A DNA stretch of 17,490 nucleotides from Flavobacteriaceae bacterium (GTDB lineage: Bacteria; Bacteroidota; Bacteroidia; Flavobacteriales; Flavobacteriaceae): assembly GCA_013214425.1 (NCBI GenBank), contig JABSPN010000022.1, positions 1-17,490 on the forward strand, read 5' to 3'. Of the stretch, positions 1-6,680 are shown piece by piece. The position numbers were made by a program, and so were the translations under genes. The notes under the pieces were generated by a model. The model saw nothing but the letters and a program-made list of their open reading frames with translations, searched no databases and was not told the DNA's origin. The first letter of the stretch is position 1. The number at the start of each line of letters is the position of its first letter.

Positions 1-63
1 ACATTACTCTTATTATTCTAAAGCTCTAATGATCAATTTTGTTGTGGTCATTAAAACCTTTGA

Positions 64-93
64 CAAATATATGCATTTTTTTTATTAATGCAA
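64..93 (-). promoter_or_regulatory. Bacteroidota-type promoter reading left out of the window
   Basis: On the minus strand TTG (91-93) is followed by 19 bases and then TATATTTG (64-71), an exact match to the Bacteroidota pattern TTG-N17-23-TAnnTTTG. The start site would be near 59. A minus-strand ATG lies at 2-4, so a gene beginning there and running left is possible but cannot be read. The -33 element sits inside the palindrome at 78-114, so the promoter is probably controlled by whatever binds it. The motif match is seen; activity is inferred. Confidence 0.55.
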
Positions 94-114
94 CTTAATT
101 GCATTAATAAAAAA
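78..114. promoter_or_regulatory. Putative Zur/Fur-family operator, site 1
   Basis: A perfect inverted repeat with 16-base arms (78-93 and 99-114) around a 5-base centre CTTAA. Its core, TGCAACTTAATTGCA (89-103), matches the core at 4549-4563 next to a Fur-family gene, and both are preceded by ATTAA. It overlaps the -33 element of the leftward promoter. It also overlaps a weaker rightward match (TTG 99-101, 17 bases, TATTTTTA 119-126) that could serve the gene at 170. The palindrome is seen directly; that the Fur-family protein encoded at 4617 binds it is inferred from the shared core and position. Confidence 0.6.
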
Positions 115-169
115 TTACTATTTTTACCACTGAATAGATAATATCATTATTAACTTAAAATTTACATTA

Positions 170-631
170 ATGATTACAAAAGAACAGGTGTTAAATGCAC
201 AAAATGAATGGGGAGCTGGTGTAGTAAAAATTGGATCACTAAAAGAGCAAAGAAATGATTGTGAATCTTTTACGAGTGATTTTTTAGACAATTTATATGC
301 TTTTGATACAGGCTCAGTTATTTTTAAACCTACTAAATGTGCAGTTGAACAATTTAGACCTACTAAATCTGAAGCTTTATCTTATTTCATAGCTGGTGAT
401 GATAGAGCCTGTGAAGAGGATAAAGGATTTGCCATACAACCCTGGACTAAAGTGCGATTTGAAAACGCTGGTTTTATTTTTGAAGAAAAGCGTGCTATAG
501 CAATGGGTAATTATTTTTTTACAGATTTAGATGGAAATGAAGCCAAAGTTGAATACACTTTTGGTTATCAATTAAAGGATGGAAAATTAAAAATTGATTT
601 ACATCATTCGTCATTCCCATATAACCCATAG
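170..631 (+). CDS. NTF2/SnoaL-like small protein
   Basis: A 153-residue soluble protein with no signal peptide or membrane segment. The alternating helix and strand pattern and the ending (EYTFGYQLKDGKLKIDLHHS, about 128-147) resemble the SnoaL/CaMKII-association-domain type of NTF2-like fold. Relatives of this size occur in Bacteroidota and, as I recall, are sometimes labelled phosphoribosyl-AMP cyclohydrolase; I see no support for that enzyme here. The function and any ligand are unknown. The ATG at 170 is the first in frame after the palindrome at 78-114, leaving an upstream region of about 40 bases from the weak promoter. It stands alone, closed by the hairpin at 660-693. Its possible link to metal control rests only on the nearby operator-like palindrome, which may serve the gene to the left instead. 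Confidence 0.7.
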   Translation: MITKEQVLNAQNEWGAGVVKIGSLKEQRNDCESFTSDFLDNLYAFDTGSVIFKPTKCAVEQFRPTKSEALSYFIAGDDRACEEDKGFAIQPWTKVRFENAGFIFEEKRAIAMGNYFFTDLDGNEAKVEYTFGYQLKDGKLKIDLHHSSFPYNP

Positions 632-641
632 TTATTAGCTG

Positions 642-707
642 TTGATTGTAGCCAATAATTAAGCCCCGTCTCTATCGAAAGAGGCGGGGCTTACAATTTA
701 CAATCAA
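642..707. terminator. Two-way hairpin terminator with outer arm
   Basis: The inner hairpin has 14-base arms (660-673 and 680-693; AAGCCCCGTCTCT pairs with AGAGGCGGGGCTT, one G-T pair) and a 6-base loop. It is far more GC-rich than its surroundings. A second outer pairing, TTGATTGTA (642-650) with TACAATCAA (699-707), extends it across an internal loop. It lies 11 bases past the stop at 631 and just beyond the end of the converging gene whose stop is at 711, so it can end transcription from both sides. Confidence 0.85.
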
Positions 708-710
708 AAA

Positions 711-1112
711 TTAGTTAGCGCAACAGCTTTCATCAGAACAAGTACAGTATTTCCTATTATAAAAGTGCAAAAAGACTAAGGAAATAGCAGGAATATAAAC
801 TGCAAGTTCTGGCAAATGAAAAACCCCAACTTTCTCATTGAGTATGGCAGCTGTTAATAGAATCCATGAAAACCATAGAGCAATTTTAACCCATGACTTC
901 GATGAATTTTTTGATGACCAGTATACTGCAAAAAATGAGATGAACAGAAAAATAAAGTCTAATATTTTCCACCAGAAAGGTATTGGCTTTTCAAACTGAG
1001 ATGTTAAAGGCTGAAATAAGAAAATTAAAGGTGTCGTAATACAATGCGCTAAACACAATCCGCTAGACAATGCTCCTATGGTATCTGATTTAATGGCTAA
1101 TTTATTGATCAT
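711..1112 (-). CDS. MerC-domain integral membrane protein
   Basis: A 133-residue membrane protein with about four hydrophobic segments (roughly 12-34, 46-66, 74-92, 103-119). The first segment carries the MerC-type motif SSGLCLAHC (Cys20, His23, Cys24). The C-terminal tail is rich in cysteine (KYCTCSDESCC, Cys123, 125, 130, 131), a likely metal-binding patch. MerC proteins were named as inner-membrane mercury importers, but Bacteroidota members often stand away from any mer operon. With no merA, merR or merP here and a Fur-family regulator close by, transport or sensing of another soft metal such as zinc is a better guess. I chose the ATG at 1112; a TTG directly before it at 1115 is less likely. 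The gene follows the stop of the upstream permease by 3 bases, so it is the last gene of the operon. Confidence 0.8.
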   Translation of the reverse strand: MINKLAIKSDTIGALSSGLCLAHCITTPLIFLFQPLTSQFEKPIPFWWKILDFIFLFISFFAVYWSSKNSSKSWVKIALWFSWILLTAAILNEKVGVFHLPELAVYIPAISLVFLHFYNRKYCTCSDESCCAN

Positions 1113-1115
1113 CAA

Positions 1116-2420
1116 TTACTTTGTATAGTTTAAATATCTCTTTTCATCTACTTTAACAGTATCATACATATCCAGAACCAATTCTTTTACCTGTTCATCT
1201 ATAGCTGACTGGATGTTATTGCTATAGTCCTGATAGTTTTGATAATGAGTTCTTGTTTCTTGATTCAGTTGATTCTGAAAATATACTACTGGATTAAACC
1301 AATATGTATTTTGAATTTTACGATTTTTCTCCTGACTTTCTTCAGCAATAGATTCTACACTTTTTTTAGTCAATTGATTTCCCAACGCAGCTATAGATCT
1401 TCTTACTACTCGCTTATTCAAAATTGAATCTTGCGCTGTTTTAGTGTTCTTAATTTCAGGGAATAAGTTGACCAATTTAGCATGAATAGTCACTTCAGGT
1501 TCATTATAAAGCTTCTCTCTTTCATCTCTAGTTGCATCGATAAAATCGGTCATTAGATTTGCTGGTTTATCAATACTAACCCATTGATGAACCATTGCTG
1601 GTATGATAAAGGTAAATAGCAAGTAAATACCAACCATCGATAAGGTGTTGCTCAGAATATTCTTTGCACTTTTTAGTACAAAAAAGAAGAGCACTGTCCA
1701 CATGACTAAATAAAGAAAGACTAGGAATGTGATTTGCATAAAAGCTTGACTTTCATCAGTAAAGACATCAGTAAGAAAAGTCCCATAAATCATGAGCGCT
1801 ATCACACACAAAAATGTCAGGACCATATAGAAAAGTACTCTTGATAGTAGCCATTTATTTATAGAAGCATATTGTACAAGTACTAAATTTAAAAAGCCTT
1901 GTTCATTTTCAAAACTTCCAACATTATAAATTAAAATAATTAAAACCAGAGGTAATAGAAAAAGTATAACAAAAGAAAAGTCTAATGTTCCAATTTGAAG
2001 TCGTTCAGGATTTGCTATTTCTTTGGTCATATCTGCATCCAAAGGACTGCTGCCAAAGGTAACCTGTTTGTAAAAGCCGAACTGTTCAGTTTGTCCGATA
2101 CTATATACCATAGCAGCAGAAGGAAGTTTAAAATGATATTTATAAGCATAACGCAAAGCCCAATAAGGATTGGTTACATCTACCCAAGGCCTATCTTCTG
2201 GCCCTTTCACCCCTTCTTTATAATAATTTATTATCTCTTGTCTATCTGCATTTACTTCTGAACTAATTCTCTCAATTTCAGCTTGTTGCTTATGATATAA
2301 ATCAGCTCCATTATGCAAACCATAAATACCTGCCAACATAAAAAGAATCAGAGCCACAATCTTAAATGGATTTTTTACAAAATGTCTCCATTCAAAAAGA
2401 AATACATTTAAATTTTTCAT
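1116..2420 (-). CDS. ABC-2 type permease, DUF3526 family (second permease)
   Basis: A 434-residue integral membrane protein. There is one N-terminal membrane segment (about 19-35), then an extracytoplasmic stretch of about 110 residues including VTNPYWALRYAYKYHFKLPS, then about five more hydrophobic segments and a long polar part near residues 280-400. The build matches the NosY-like ABC-2 permeases with the DUF3526 domain, which normally come as a pair beside one ATPase. The start chosen is ATG 2420, whose ATGA overlaps the TGA of the preceding permease (2417-2420) and implies coupled translation. A longer reading from 2477 would overlap the neighbour by 61 bases and adds a 19-residue polar, unconserved-looking extension. 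The transported substrate is unknown. A putative Zur operator at the head of the operon suggests a metal or metal-chelate link. Confidence 0.85.
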   Translation of the reverse strand: MKNLNVFLFEWRHFVKNPFKIVALILFMLAGIYGLHNGADLYHKQQAEIERISSEVNADRQEIINYYKEGVKGPEDRPWVDVTNPYWALRYAYKYHFKLPSAAMVYSIGQTEQFGFYKQVTFGSSPLDADMTKEIANPERLQIGTLDFSFVILFLLPLVLIILIYNVGSFENEQGFLNLVLVQYASINKWLLSRVLFYMVLTFLCVIALMIYGTFLTDVFTDESQAFMQITFLVFLYLVMWTVLFFFVLKSAKNILSNTLSMVGIYLLFTFIIPAMVHQWVSIDKPANLMTDFIDATRDEREKLYNEPEVTIHAKLVNLFPEIKNTKTAQDSILNKRVVRRSIAALGNQLTKKSVESIAEESQEKNRKIQNTYWFNPVVYFQNQLNQETRTHYQNYQDYSNNIQSAIDEQVKELVLDMYDTVKVDEKRYLNYTK

Positions 2421-3826
2421 ATTACTTGCATTTTTTTTGCTCCTCGAATTAAAAGAAGAAGAATAAAGATTAACCATCCCAGTAAAAGTGCAATGTCTAA
2501 AACATAGTTTGACAAAACACTAGTAAGTGCTACTGATTTATAAGCGAAATCAGGAATAGATTTATAAAAATCGTTATTAGCTGTCCATCCCCAATTACCA
2601 GTTTTCGAACCGCCAAAAGCATGTTCATTATTTAATGCTTTGATTAAATCTCGTCTATAGTTTTCTACCTGAACCAAAAACTCCTGATGGTGCAAATTAT
2701 CATTACCTGCAAATCCCATACTCGTATTCTGTAAGGATATAAATGGGTTGACTATTCCACCTAATTGAAACGCTTCTTTTTGTTTCTTCTGAACTTTTCT
2801 AAGATTTCCAAAATGCTTATCCCAAACTATATTCCCGTAATCTTCATCAGCTTGCATTCTAATTCCATCAAAATTAATAGGCAGTTTCGATATAGAATCC
2901 ACTCCATATTCTTTGAGCACTTTTTCTTTCAACTCCTCACCTCTTGCATCTGACGGATTATGTCCATCAATTCCTTTTGATCTATCTTCTATCATAGCCG
3001 TTTTAAACTCAGCTCTACTAGGTAAAGGGTGCCATTTCTCTACAGAACTCATCAAAATATTGGGTAAGAACACAGACCAAATCATCCAAATTCCCAACAT
3101 GGAAGTCAAAGCAATTGTTGTACGCAGCCAACGTGTCGAAAAATAAATTGTGAGTCCGATTAAAATAAAATAGTAAATAGCGTAAGAAAGAAACAGTAAG
3201 CTAAGCCTTAAAAATGTTTCACTAGTGCTATTGCTTAAGTTTAAAAGGGTGTAAGAAAGAACTACGATAGATAGTAATATGAATCCATAGAACCAAACCG
3301 CTATTGTTTTGCTCAAAACTATGTAAAAAGGTTTAGCACCCTGTAATATCAACAACTTTAACCTCCCACTCTGCTTTTCACTACTTACCGAATAAAAAGC
3401 CAGAAAGATGAGTAATAAAGGAACTATGAATTTTAATAGTAATGAACTCTTAAGTTTACCAAACTTAGACACCGAAATCATTTGTGAAGCTTCTGAATGA
3501 ACAATTTCATTTTGAACATGCCCTTCAACACGAAGTACGTTACCCGTAACGCTATTAACACCCTCATCTAGGCTACTCAATAAATTTGTAGGTTTAAATA
3601 CATAAGTCCCATAATGAGCTGCACTATGCGGATTCATCTCCTTAATACTAACCCATTGACTTCTTAGGTGTGTTTTAGCTTCCTGATATATTTTTTCTTG
3701 TTCTTCAGCTTGTTTAATACCCAAAAAGACAGATATCAAAAGGACTACAATAAAACCAAAGCTGATCATTAACATTGCTCTGTTTCTGCAAAGAAAATGT
3801 ATTTCATTCTTGATAATTGTCCACAT
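2417..3826 (-). CDS. ABC-2 type permease, DUF3526 family (first permease)
   Basis: A 469-residue membrane protein and likely partner of the permease encoded at 1116-2420. One N-terminal membrane segment (about 17-36) is followed by an extracytoplasmic region holding MNPHSAAHYGTYVFKP (about 64-79), a pattern I associate with the DUF3526 family. Further membrane segments lie near 131-150, 172-192, 205-227, 236-255 and 443-462. The long loop between the last two (about 256-440) is typical of this family and faces away from the ATPase. The ATG at 3826 begins 6 bases after the ATPase stop, and the 3' end overlaps the next gene by four bases (ATGA). The two permeases and one ATPase would make a heterodimeric ABC-2 transporter. 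Family members are of the NosY type and their substrates are mostly unproven. Confidence 0.87.
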   Translation of the reverse strand: MWTIIKNEIHFLCRNRAMLMISFGFIVVLLISVFLGIKQAEEQEKIYQEAKTHLRSQWVSIKEMNPHSAAHYGTYVFKPTNLLSSLDEGVNSVTGNVLRVEGHVQNEIVHSEASQMISVSKFGKLKSSLLLKFIVPLLLIFLAFYSVSSEKQSGRLKLLILQGAKPFYIVLSKTIAVWFYGFILLSIVVLSYTLLNLSNSTSETFLRLSLLFLSYAIYYFILIGLTIYFSTRWLRTTIALTSMLGIWMIWSVFLPNILMSSVEKWHPLPSRAEFKTAMIEDRSKGIDGHNPSDARGEELKEKVLKEYGVDSISKLPINFDGIRMQADEDYGNIVWDKHFGNLRKVQKKQKEAFQLGGIVNPFISLQNTSMGFAGNDNLHHQEFLVQVENYRRDLIKALNNEHAFGGSKTGNWGWTANNDFYKSIPDFAYKSVALTSVLSNYVLDIALLLGWLIFILLLLIRGAKKMQVI

Positions 3827-3832
3827 AAAGCA

Positions 3833-4534
3833 CTAATTTTTCATGTATTCCAAATACAATTGCTCCAACTCATTAGCACTTACATCGTCAGAAAGGAATT
3901 CTTTAACTAAAGTTCCCTTTTTTAGAATACCAATACGGTTGCACACTTCTCTTACTCTGAATATATCATGAGAAGCCATAATTATTGAAGCTCCTTCAGA
4001 AGCTAGGCTTTTTAATAATGCAGAAAGTTCGTTACTAGCTAGGGGATCTAATCCACTAGCTGGTTCATCTAAAAGGTAAACTTGAGCTTTTTTAGCGTAA
4101 GCGATGGCAATACCAACTTTTTGTCTCATCCCTTTTGAATATCCTGAAACTGATCTGTTATGAGCTTCGGTTTGTAAACCACATTTAGTTAAAAAGTCTG
4201 TCAATTCTCCCATAGAATAAACAAAACCAGCTAAACGACAGAAATAATCTAGATTCTCTAAACCTGATAAATAAGGATATAGACTTACATTTTCTGGTAT
4301 ATAACCAATAAGTTTTCTTGTCTCTCCACTTTCTTTGATTACATCGATACCTTTTATATTGATATCCCCTGAATCGGGTTGAATAAATCCTAAAAGCATG
4401 TTAATAGTAGTAGACTTTCCAGCACCATTAGCTCCTAAAAGTCCTAGAATCTCTCCTTTACCAATAGTCAAAGAAAAATCTTTCACAGCAATTGCTCCTT
4501 TAAAAGACTTGCTAACCCCTTTTAATTCAATCAT
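3833..4534 (-). CDS. ABC transporter ATP-binding protein
   Basis: A 233-residue cytoplasmic ATPase with a complete set of motifs: Walker A GANGAGKST (34-42), signature VSGYSKGMRQ (129-138), Walker B VYLLDEP (152-158) with Asp156 and Glu157, D-loop SGLD (160-163) and H-loop His189 in ASHD. The position usually held by the Q-loop glutamine reads YIPEN (78-82), the variant common in ABC-2 exporters of the CcmA/NosF class. It is the first gene of the operon that continues into two permeases and the MerC-domain gene. Its start codon lies 14 bases from the putative Zur operator, which covers the predicted start site, so repression of the operon when metal is plentiful is a reasonable inference. Assignment as an ABC ATPase is secure; the substrate is not. 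Confidence 0.95.
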   Translation of the reverse strand: MIELKGVSKSFKGAIAVKDFSLTIGKGEILGLLGANGAGKSTTINMLLGFIQPDSGDINIKGIDVIKESGETRKLIGYIPENVSLYPYLSGLENLDYFCRLAGFVYSMGELTDFLTKCGLQTEAHNRSVSGYSKGMRQKVGIAIAYAKKAQVYLLDEPASGLDPLASNELSALLKSLASEGASIIMASHDIFRVREVCNRIGILKKGTLVKEFLSDDVSANELEQLYLEYMKN

Positions 4535-4548
4535 TTAAAAAATATTAA

Positions 4549-4563
4549 TGCAACATAGTTGCA
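4549..4563. promoter_or_regulatory. Putative Zur/Fur-family operator, site 2
   Basis: TGCAACATAGTTGCA is a perfect inverted repeat with 6-base arms (TGCAAC and GTTGCA) and a 3-base centre. The stretch ATTAATGCAAC upstream is shared exactly with site 1 near position 84. It lies between the divergent ABC ATPase gene and the Fur-family gene. Relative to the minus-strand promoter it covers about -6 to +9, where a bound repressor would block initiation. Autoregulation of the divergent Fur-family gene is possible but its promoter lies about 17-48 bases away. Confidence 0.7.
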
Positions 4564-4596
4564 AATATAGAAAAGAGAATTTGATAATGTGCCAAA
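4562..4596 (-). promoter_or_regulatory. Promoter of the ABC/MerC operon
   Basis: On the minus strand TTTG (4593-4596) is followed by 23 bases and TATATTTG (4562-4569), which fits the Bacteroidota pattern at the long end of its spacing range. The predicted start site near 4557 gives a leader of about 23 bases before ATG 4534. The -7 element shares two bases with the palindrome at 4549-4563. Motif seen, activity inferred. Confidence 0.6.
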
Positions 4597-4611
4597 GTTG
4601 CAATAAATTTG
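4580..4611 (+). promoter_or_regulatory. Promoter of the Fur-family gene
   Basis: TTTG (4580-4583), 20 bases, then TAAATTTG (4604-4611) matches the Bacteroidota pattern exactly. The start site predicted from this spacing is about 4616, at or one base before the ATG at 4617, which would give a nearly leaderless message. Confidence 0.5.
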
Positions 4612-4616
4612 TAATT

Positions 4617-5000
4617 ATGGGTATTGTACGAAAAACCAAATCAGTTGATTTAATTTTAGATTTATTCAATAAGAATGTAAATGCCTTTTCTGTTGTTCAT
4701 TTGGTAAAACTAACAGAAAAGCAAATGAATAAAACTACTGTGTACCGCATTTTAGACCGATTAGAAGAAGAGGGTATTATTCACTCTTTTAATGATACGA
4801 ATGGGTTGCGTTGGTATGCTAAGTGTAAAGGCTGTACTCCTAAATCACATTTGGATACACATCCCCATTTTCAGTGCTCTTCTTGCGGCACTATAGAATG
4901 TCTTGATGTGAGTGTTATAATTCCTGCTATTAAAGATCATAAAGTTTATACTGCTGAAATTATTTTAGTGGGTGAATGCAATACCTGTTTGACTCGATAA
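4617..5000 (+). CDS. Fur-superfamily transcriptional regulator, probably Zur-like
   Basis: A 127-residue DNA-binding protein from ATG 4617. The N-terminal winged helix includes the recognition region MNKTTVYRILDRLEEEG (37-53). The C-terminal half has HLDTHPHFQCSSC (78-90), giving His78, His82 and His84 with a CxxC pair (Cys87, Cys90), and a second CxxC near the end (Cys121, Cys124). The two CxxC pairs normally bind the structural zinc. A further CxxC (Cys70, Cys73) is less usual. Earlier in-frame starts at 4548 and 4587 exist, but the first would run through the operator palindrome and gives an odd cysteine-rich extension. It is divergent from the ABC/MerC operon and likely represses it through the palindrome at 4549-4563. 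The Zur (zinc) label rather than Fur, Mur or PerR is inferred from this context; the family is secure. Confidence 0.88.
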   Translation: MGIVRKTKSVDLILDLFNKNVNAFSVVHLVKLTEKQMNKTTVYRILDRLEEEGIIHSFNDTNGLRWYAKCKGCTPKSHLDTHPHFQCSSCGTIECLDVSVIIPAIKDHKVYTAEIILVGECNTCLTR

Positions 5001-5228
5001 CACCTTTAAACTTCCAAAAAAACCAATAAAAAGTTTCTACTTGTAAGTCTTCTCAAAAAGTTTAAAGCTAGCGTGTAAAATTAAATTATAGATTTAATGA
5101 TTGCAAGAGATGATTTTTTCTTCTGTTTTTTAGGGTTTTAATTTTGGATAGTTTTCTTTGATTTAATATTTCTTTTCCTCTTCCATACTATACATCTGAA
5201 GGAGTCAGATTAACCGAAGACATTAATT

Positions 5229-6347
5229 TTAATTGTCTATATCTAAAAGTGTTACCAACTCAATTTTTTCTTGTTTTCCTCTGAGATCTATGATTCCCAT
5301 TGATTTGGTTTGTTTTTGCAGATCACTTAAATCTATACGCTTGATTAAATTATGAGAAATTAAAATTTCTGTGTTCATTTCATTACACAATGATTGAATT
5401 CTGGATGCGGTATTAAGCACATCACCAGAATAAACAATTTCTTTTTTTACTATCCCCATTTCTCCAGTAATGACATTACCAAAATGTAAGCCGGCCTTAA
5501 ACGCGGGTTGTGTACCATACGTGTGTTCAAAATACTCCGCTTTCTCGGCGAGTAATTTCATCACTTTATAATAACAGTTAATACAATTTACTTTGTTAAT
5601 TCCTTTTCTTGTTATCCAACTAATCACTATTTCATCACCAACATATTGATAAATTTCTCCTTCTGTTAGAAGTATTGCTGGGGTAGCAATACTGAAGGTA
5701 TCATTCAAAAATTTAAAATATTGCTCTTCTCCTAGTCGTTCAGCAATTGTTGTAGATGATTTTAAATCCATAAACATAAAAATACGCTCTTCTCGTTTTG
5801 GTTTGTGGTACTTACCTTTTAAAAAATTCACAAAAGTAATGGGACCAAATTTATCTCTAATCGATAAAAATAAAATGATGAAAAAGGTTATAATAAACCA
5901 AAAAATAAAATTAGACAGTACAATAAATTTAAATTCATCTGTTTCTAAATATGCTAATAACTCACTATGATTCAATTGACTTGAATTACTAACCGATTGC
6001 AGAATATAGTCAAGTGGAAAAAATAAAAAGAAAATAAGTGTGTAAAAAAGTAAAATGCAAAATATGGCTTTTACATAGTCCATTTTTCTGAGCCATCGTT
6101 CCCATAGAAATACCAAACTAAACCCGATGATAATACCAACAGGAATAATGACTATAATTTTGGACAATATACCTTCAATAAATCCAATAACATATTCATC
6201 CTCTTTACCAACAGTACTTGCATAAGTTTCAAAAAAGCGAAACAAGGCTATTAAAGTATAGGTAAGTGTTATCCATAAAACGGTTATTATTTTACCTCTA
6301 ATTATATGATTTGAAAATCTCTGTCTTAGGCTTAAGAGTAAATTCAT
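5229..6347 (-). CDS. Membrane-anchored class III adenylate/guanylate cyclase
   Basis: A 372-residue protein with four N-terminal membrane segments (about 19-38, 61-81, 92-116, 139-163) and a class III cyclase catalytic domain (about 185-368). The two metal-binding aspartates are present: Asp194 in FMFMDLKSST and Asp238 in YQYVGDEIVISW. The transition-state pair is also present, Asn312 and Arg316 in GDVLNTASR. The two residues that normally choose the base are unusual. The lysine position is Gln234 and the Asp/Thr position is Val305, so the substrate cannot be read as ATP or GTP with confidence. The domain should make a cyclic nucleotide as a dimer at the inner membrane. It stands alone, with more than 220 bases of non-coding DNA on each side, and there is no cNMP receptor in the window. 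Confidence 0.88.
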   Translation of the reverse strand: MNLLLSLRQRFSNHIIRGKIITVLWITLTYTLIALFRFFETYASTVGKEDEYVIGFIEGILSKIIVIIPVGIIIGFSLVFLWERWLRKMDYVKAIFCILLFYTLIFFLFFPLDYILQSVSNSSQLNHSELLAYLETDEFKFIVLSNFIFWFIITFFIILFLSIRDKFGPITFVNFLKGKYHKPKREERIFMFMDLKSSTTIAERLGEEQYFKFLNDTFSIATPAILLTEGEIYQYVGDEIVISWITRKGINKVNCINCYYKVMKLLAEKAEYFEHTYGTQPAFKAGLHFGNVITGEMGIVKKEIVYSGDVLNTASRIQSLCNEMNTEILISHNLIKRIDLSDLQKQTKSMGIIDLRGKQEKIELVTLLDIDN

Positions 6348-6680
6348 TGTTATTGTAGCGTATTAGTTTGAAAAGACTAGTTCTATTTATAACATCCGTT
6401 AAATCTGAATGTGTTGAAATTCTGTATTCATTGGCACTTTATATTTTGAAACACTCTATAATTTTCTTGTACTTTATTTCCTTTATAGATTGCATTTTTA
6501 AAACTTCAATGAAATTCCCTAAATCTTTTTAAAGATAAGTATTCTAAAATAGTTAATGAGTAATTTTTGATGATTATTTAATAAAACAAATTTTACTCTA
6601 TTAGTAGTAAAAAGAAAATATGAAACAATTTAGTATTTGCTATTTTAATTTTATAAATTGGAAACACCAAACATGAAAAC
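6348..6680. other. Intergenic region between divergent genes
   Basis: 333 bases of AT-rich DNA that must hold the promoters of the cyclase gene (leftward) and the antiporter gene (rightward). I find no exact TAnnTTTG element on either strand. The closest rightward matches are TAATTTTTG near 6561 and TAGTATTTG near 6631, both with wrong spacing or one mismatch, and neither has a TTG at the right distance. I see no gene, hairpin or repeat of note. Confidence 0.6.

Noticed and set aside
170..631. Phosphoribosyl-AMP cyclohydrolase (HisI)
   Set aside because: The zinc-binding cysteines and conserved motifs of HisI are not visible; the sequence looks like an NTF2-type fold.
711..1112. Mercury resistance operon
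   Set aside because: Only a MerC-like domain is present; no MerR, MerA, MerP or MerT is visible and the neighbours suggest a Fur-family metal regulon instead.
2421..2477. Longer N-terminus for the second ABC permease, starting at 2477
   Set aside because: It would overlap the upstream permease by 61 bases and add a polar serine-rich stretch. ATG 2420 gives the typical permease start and an ATGA overlap.
4548..4616. Earlier start for the Fur-family gene
   Set aside because: The reading would begin inside the operator palindrome and upstream of the predicted start site, and the added residues do not look like a Fur-family N-terminus.
5004..5067. Inverted repeat CTTTAAACTT and AAGTTTAAAG after the Fur-family gene
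   Set aside because: The arms are AT-rich and 44 bases apart, so a stable hairpin is doubtful; it could be chance in AT-rich DNA.
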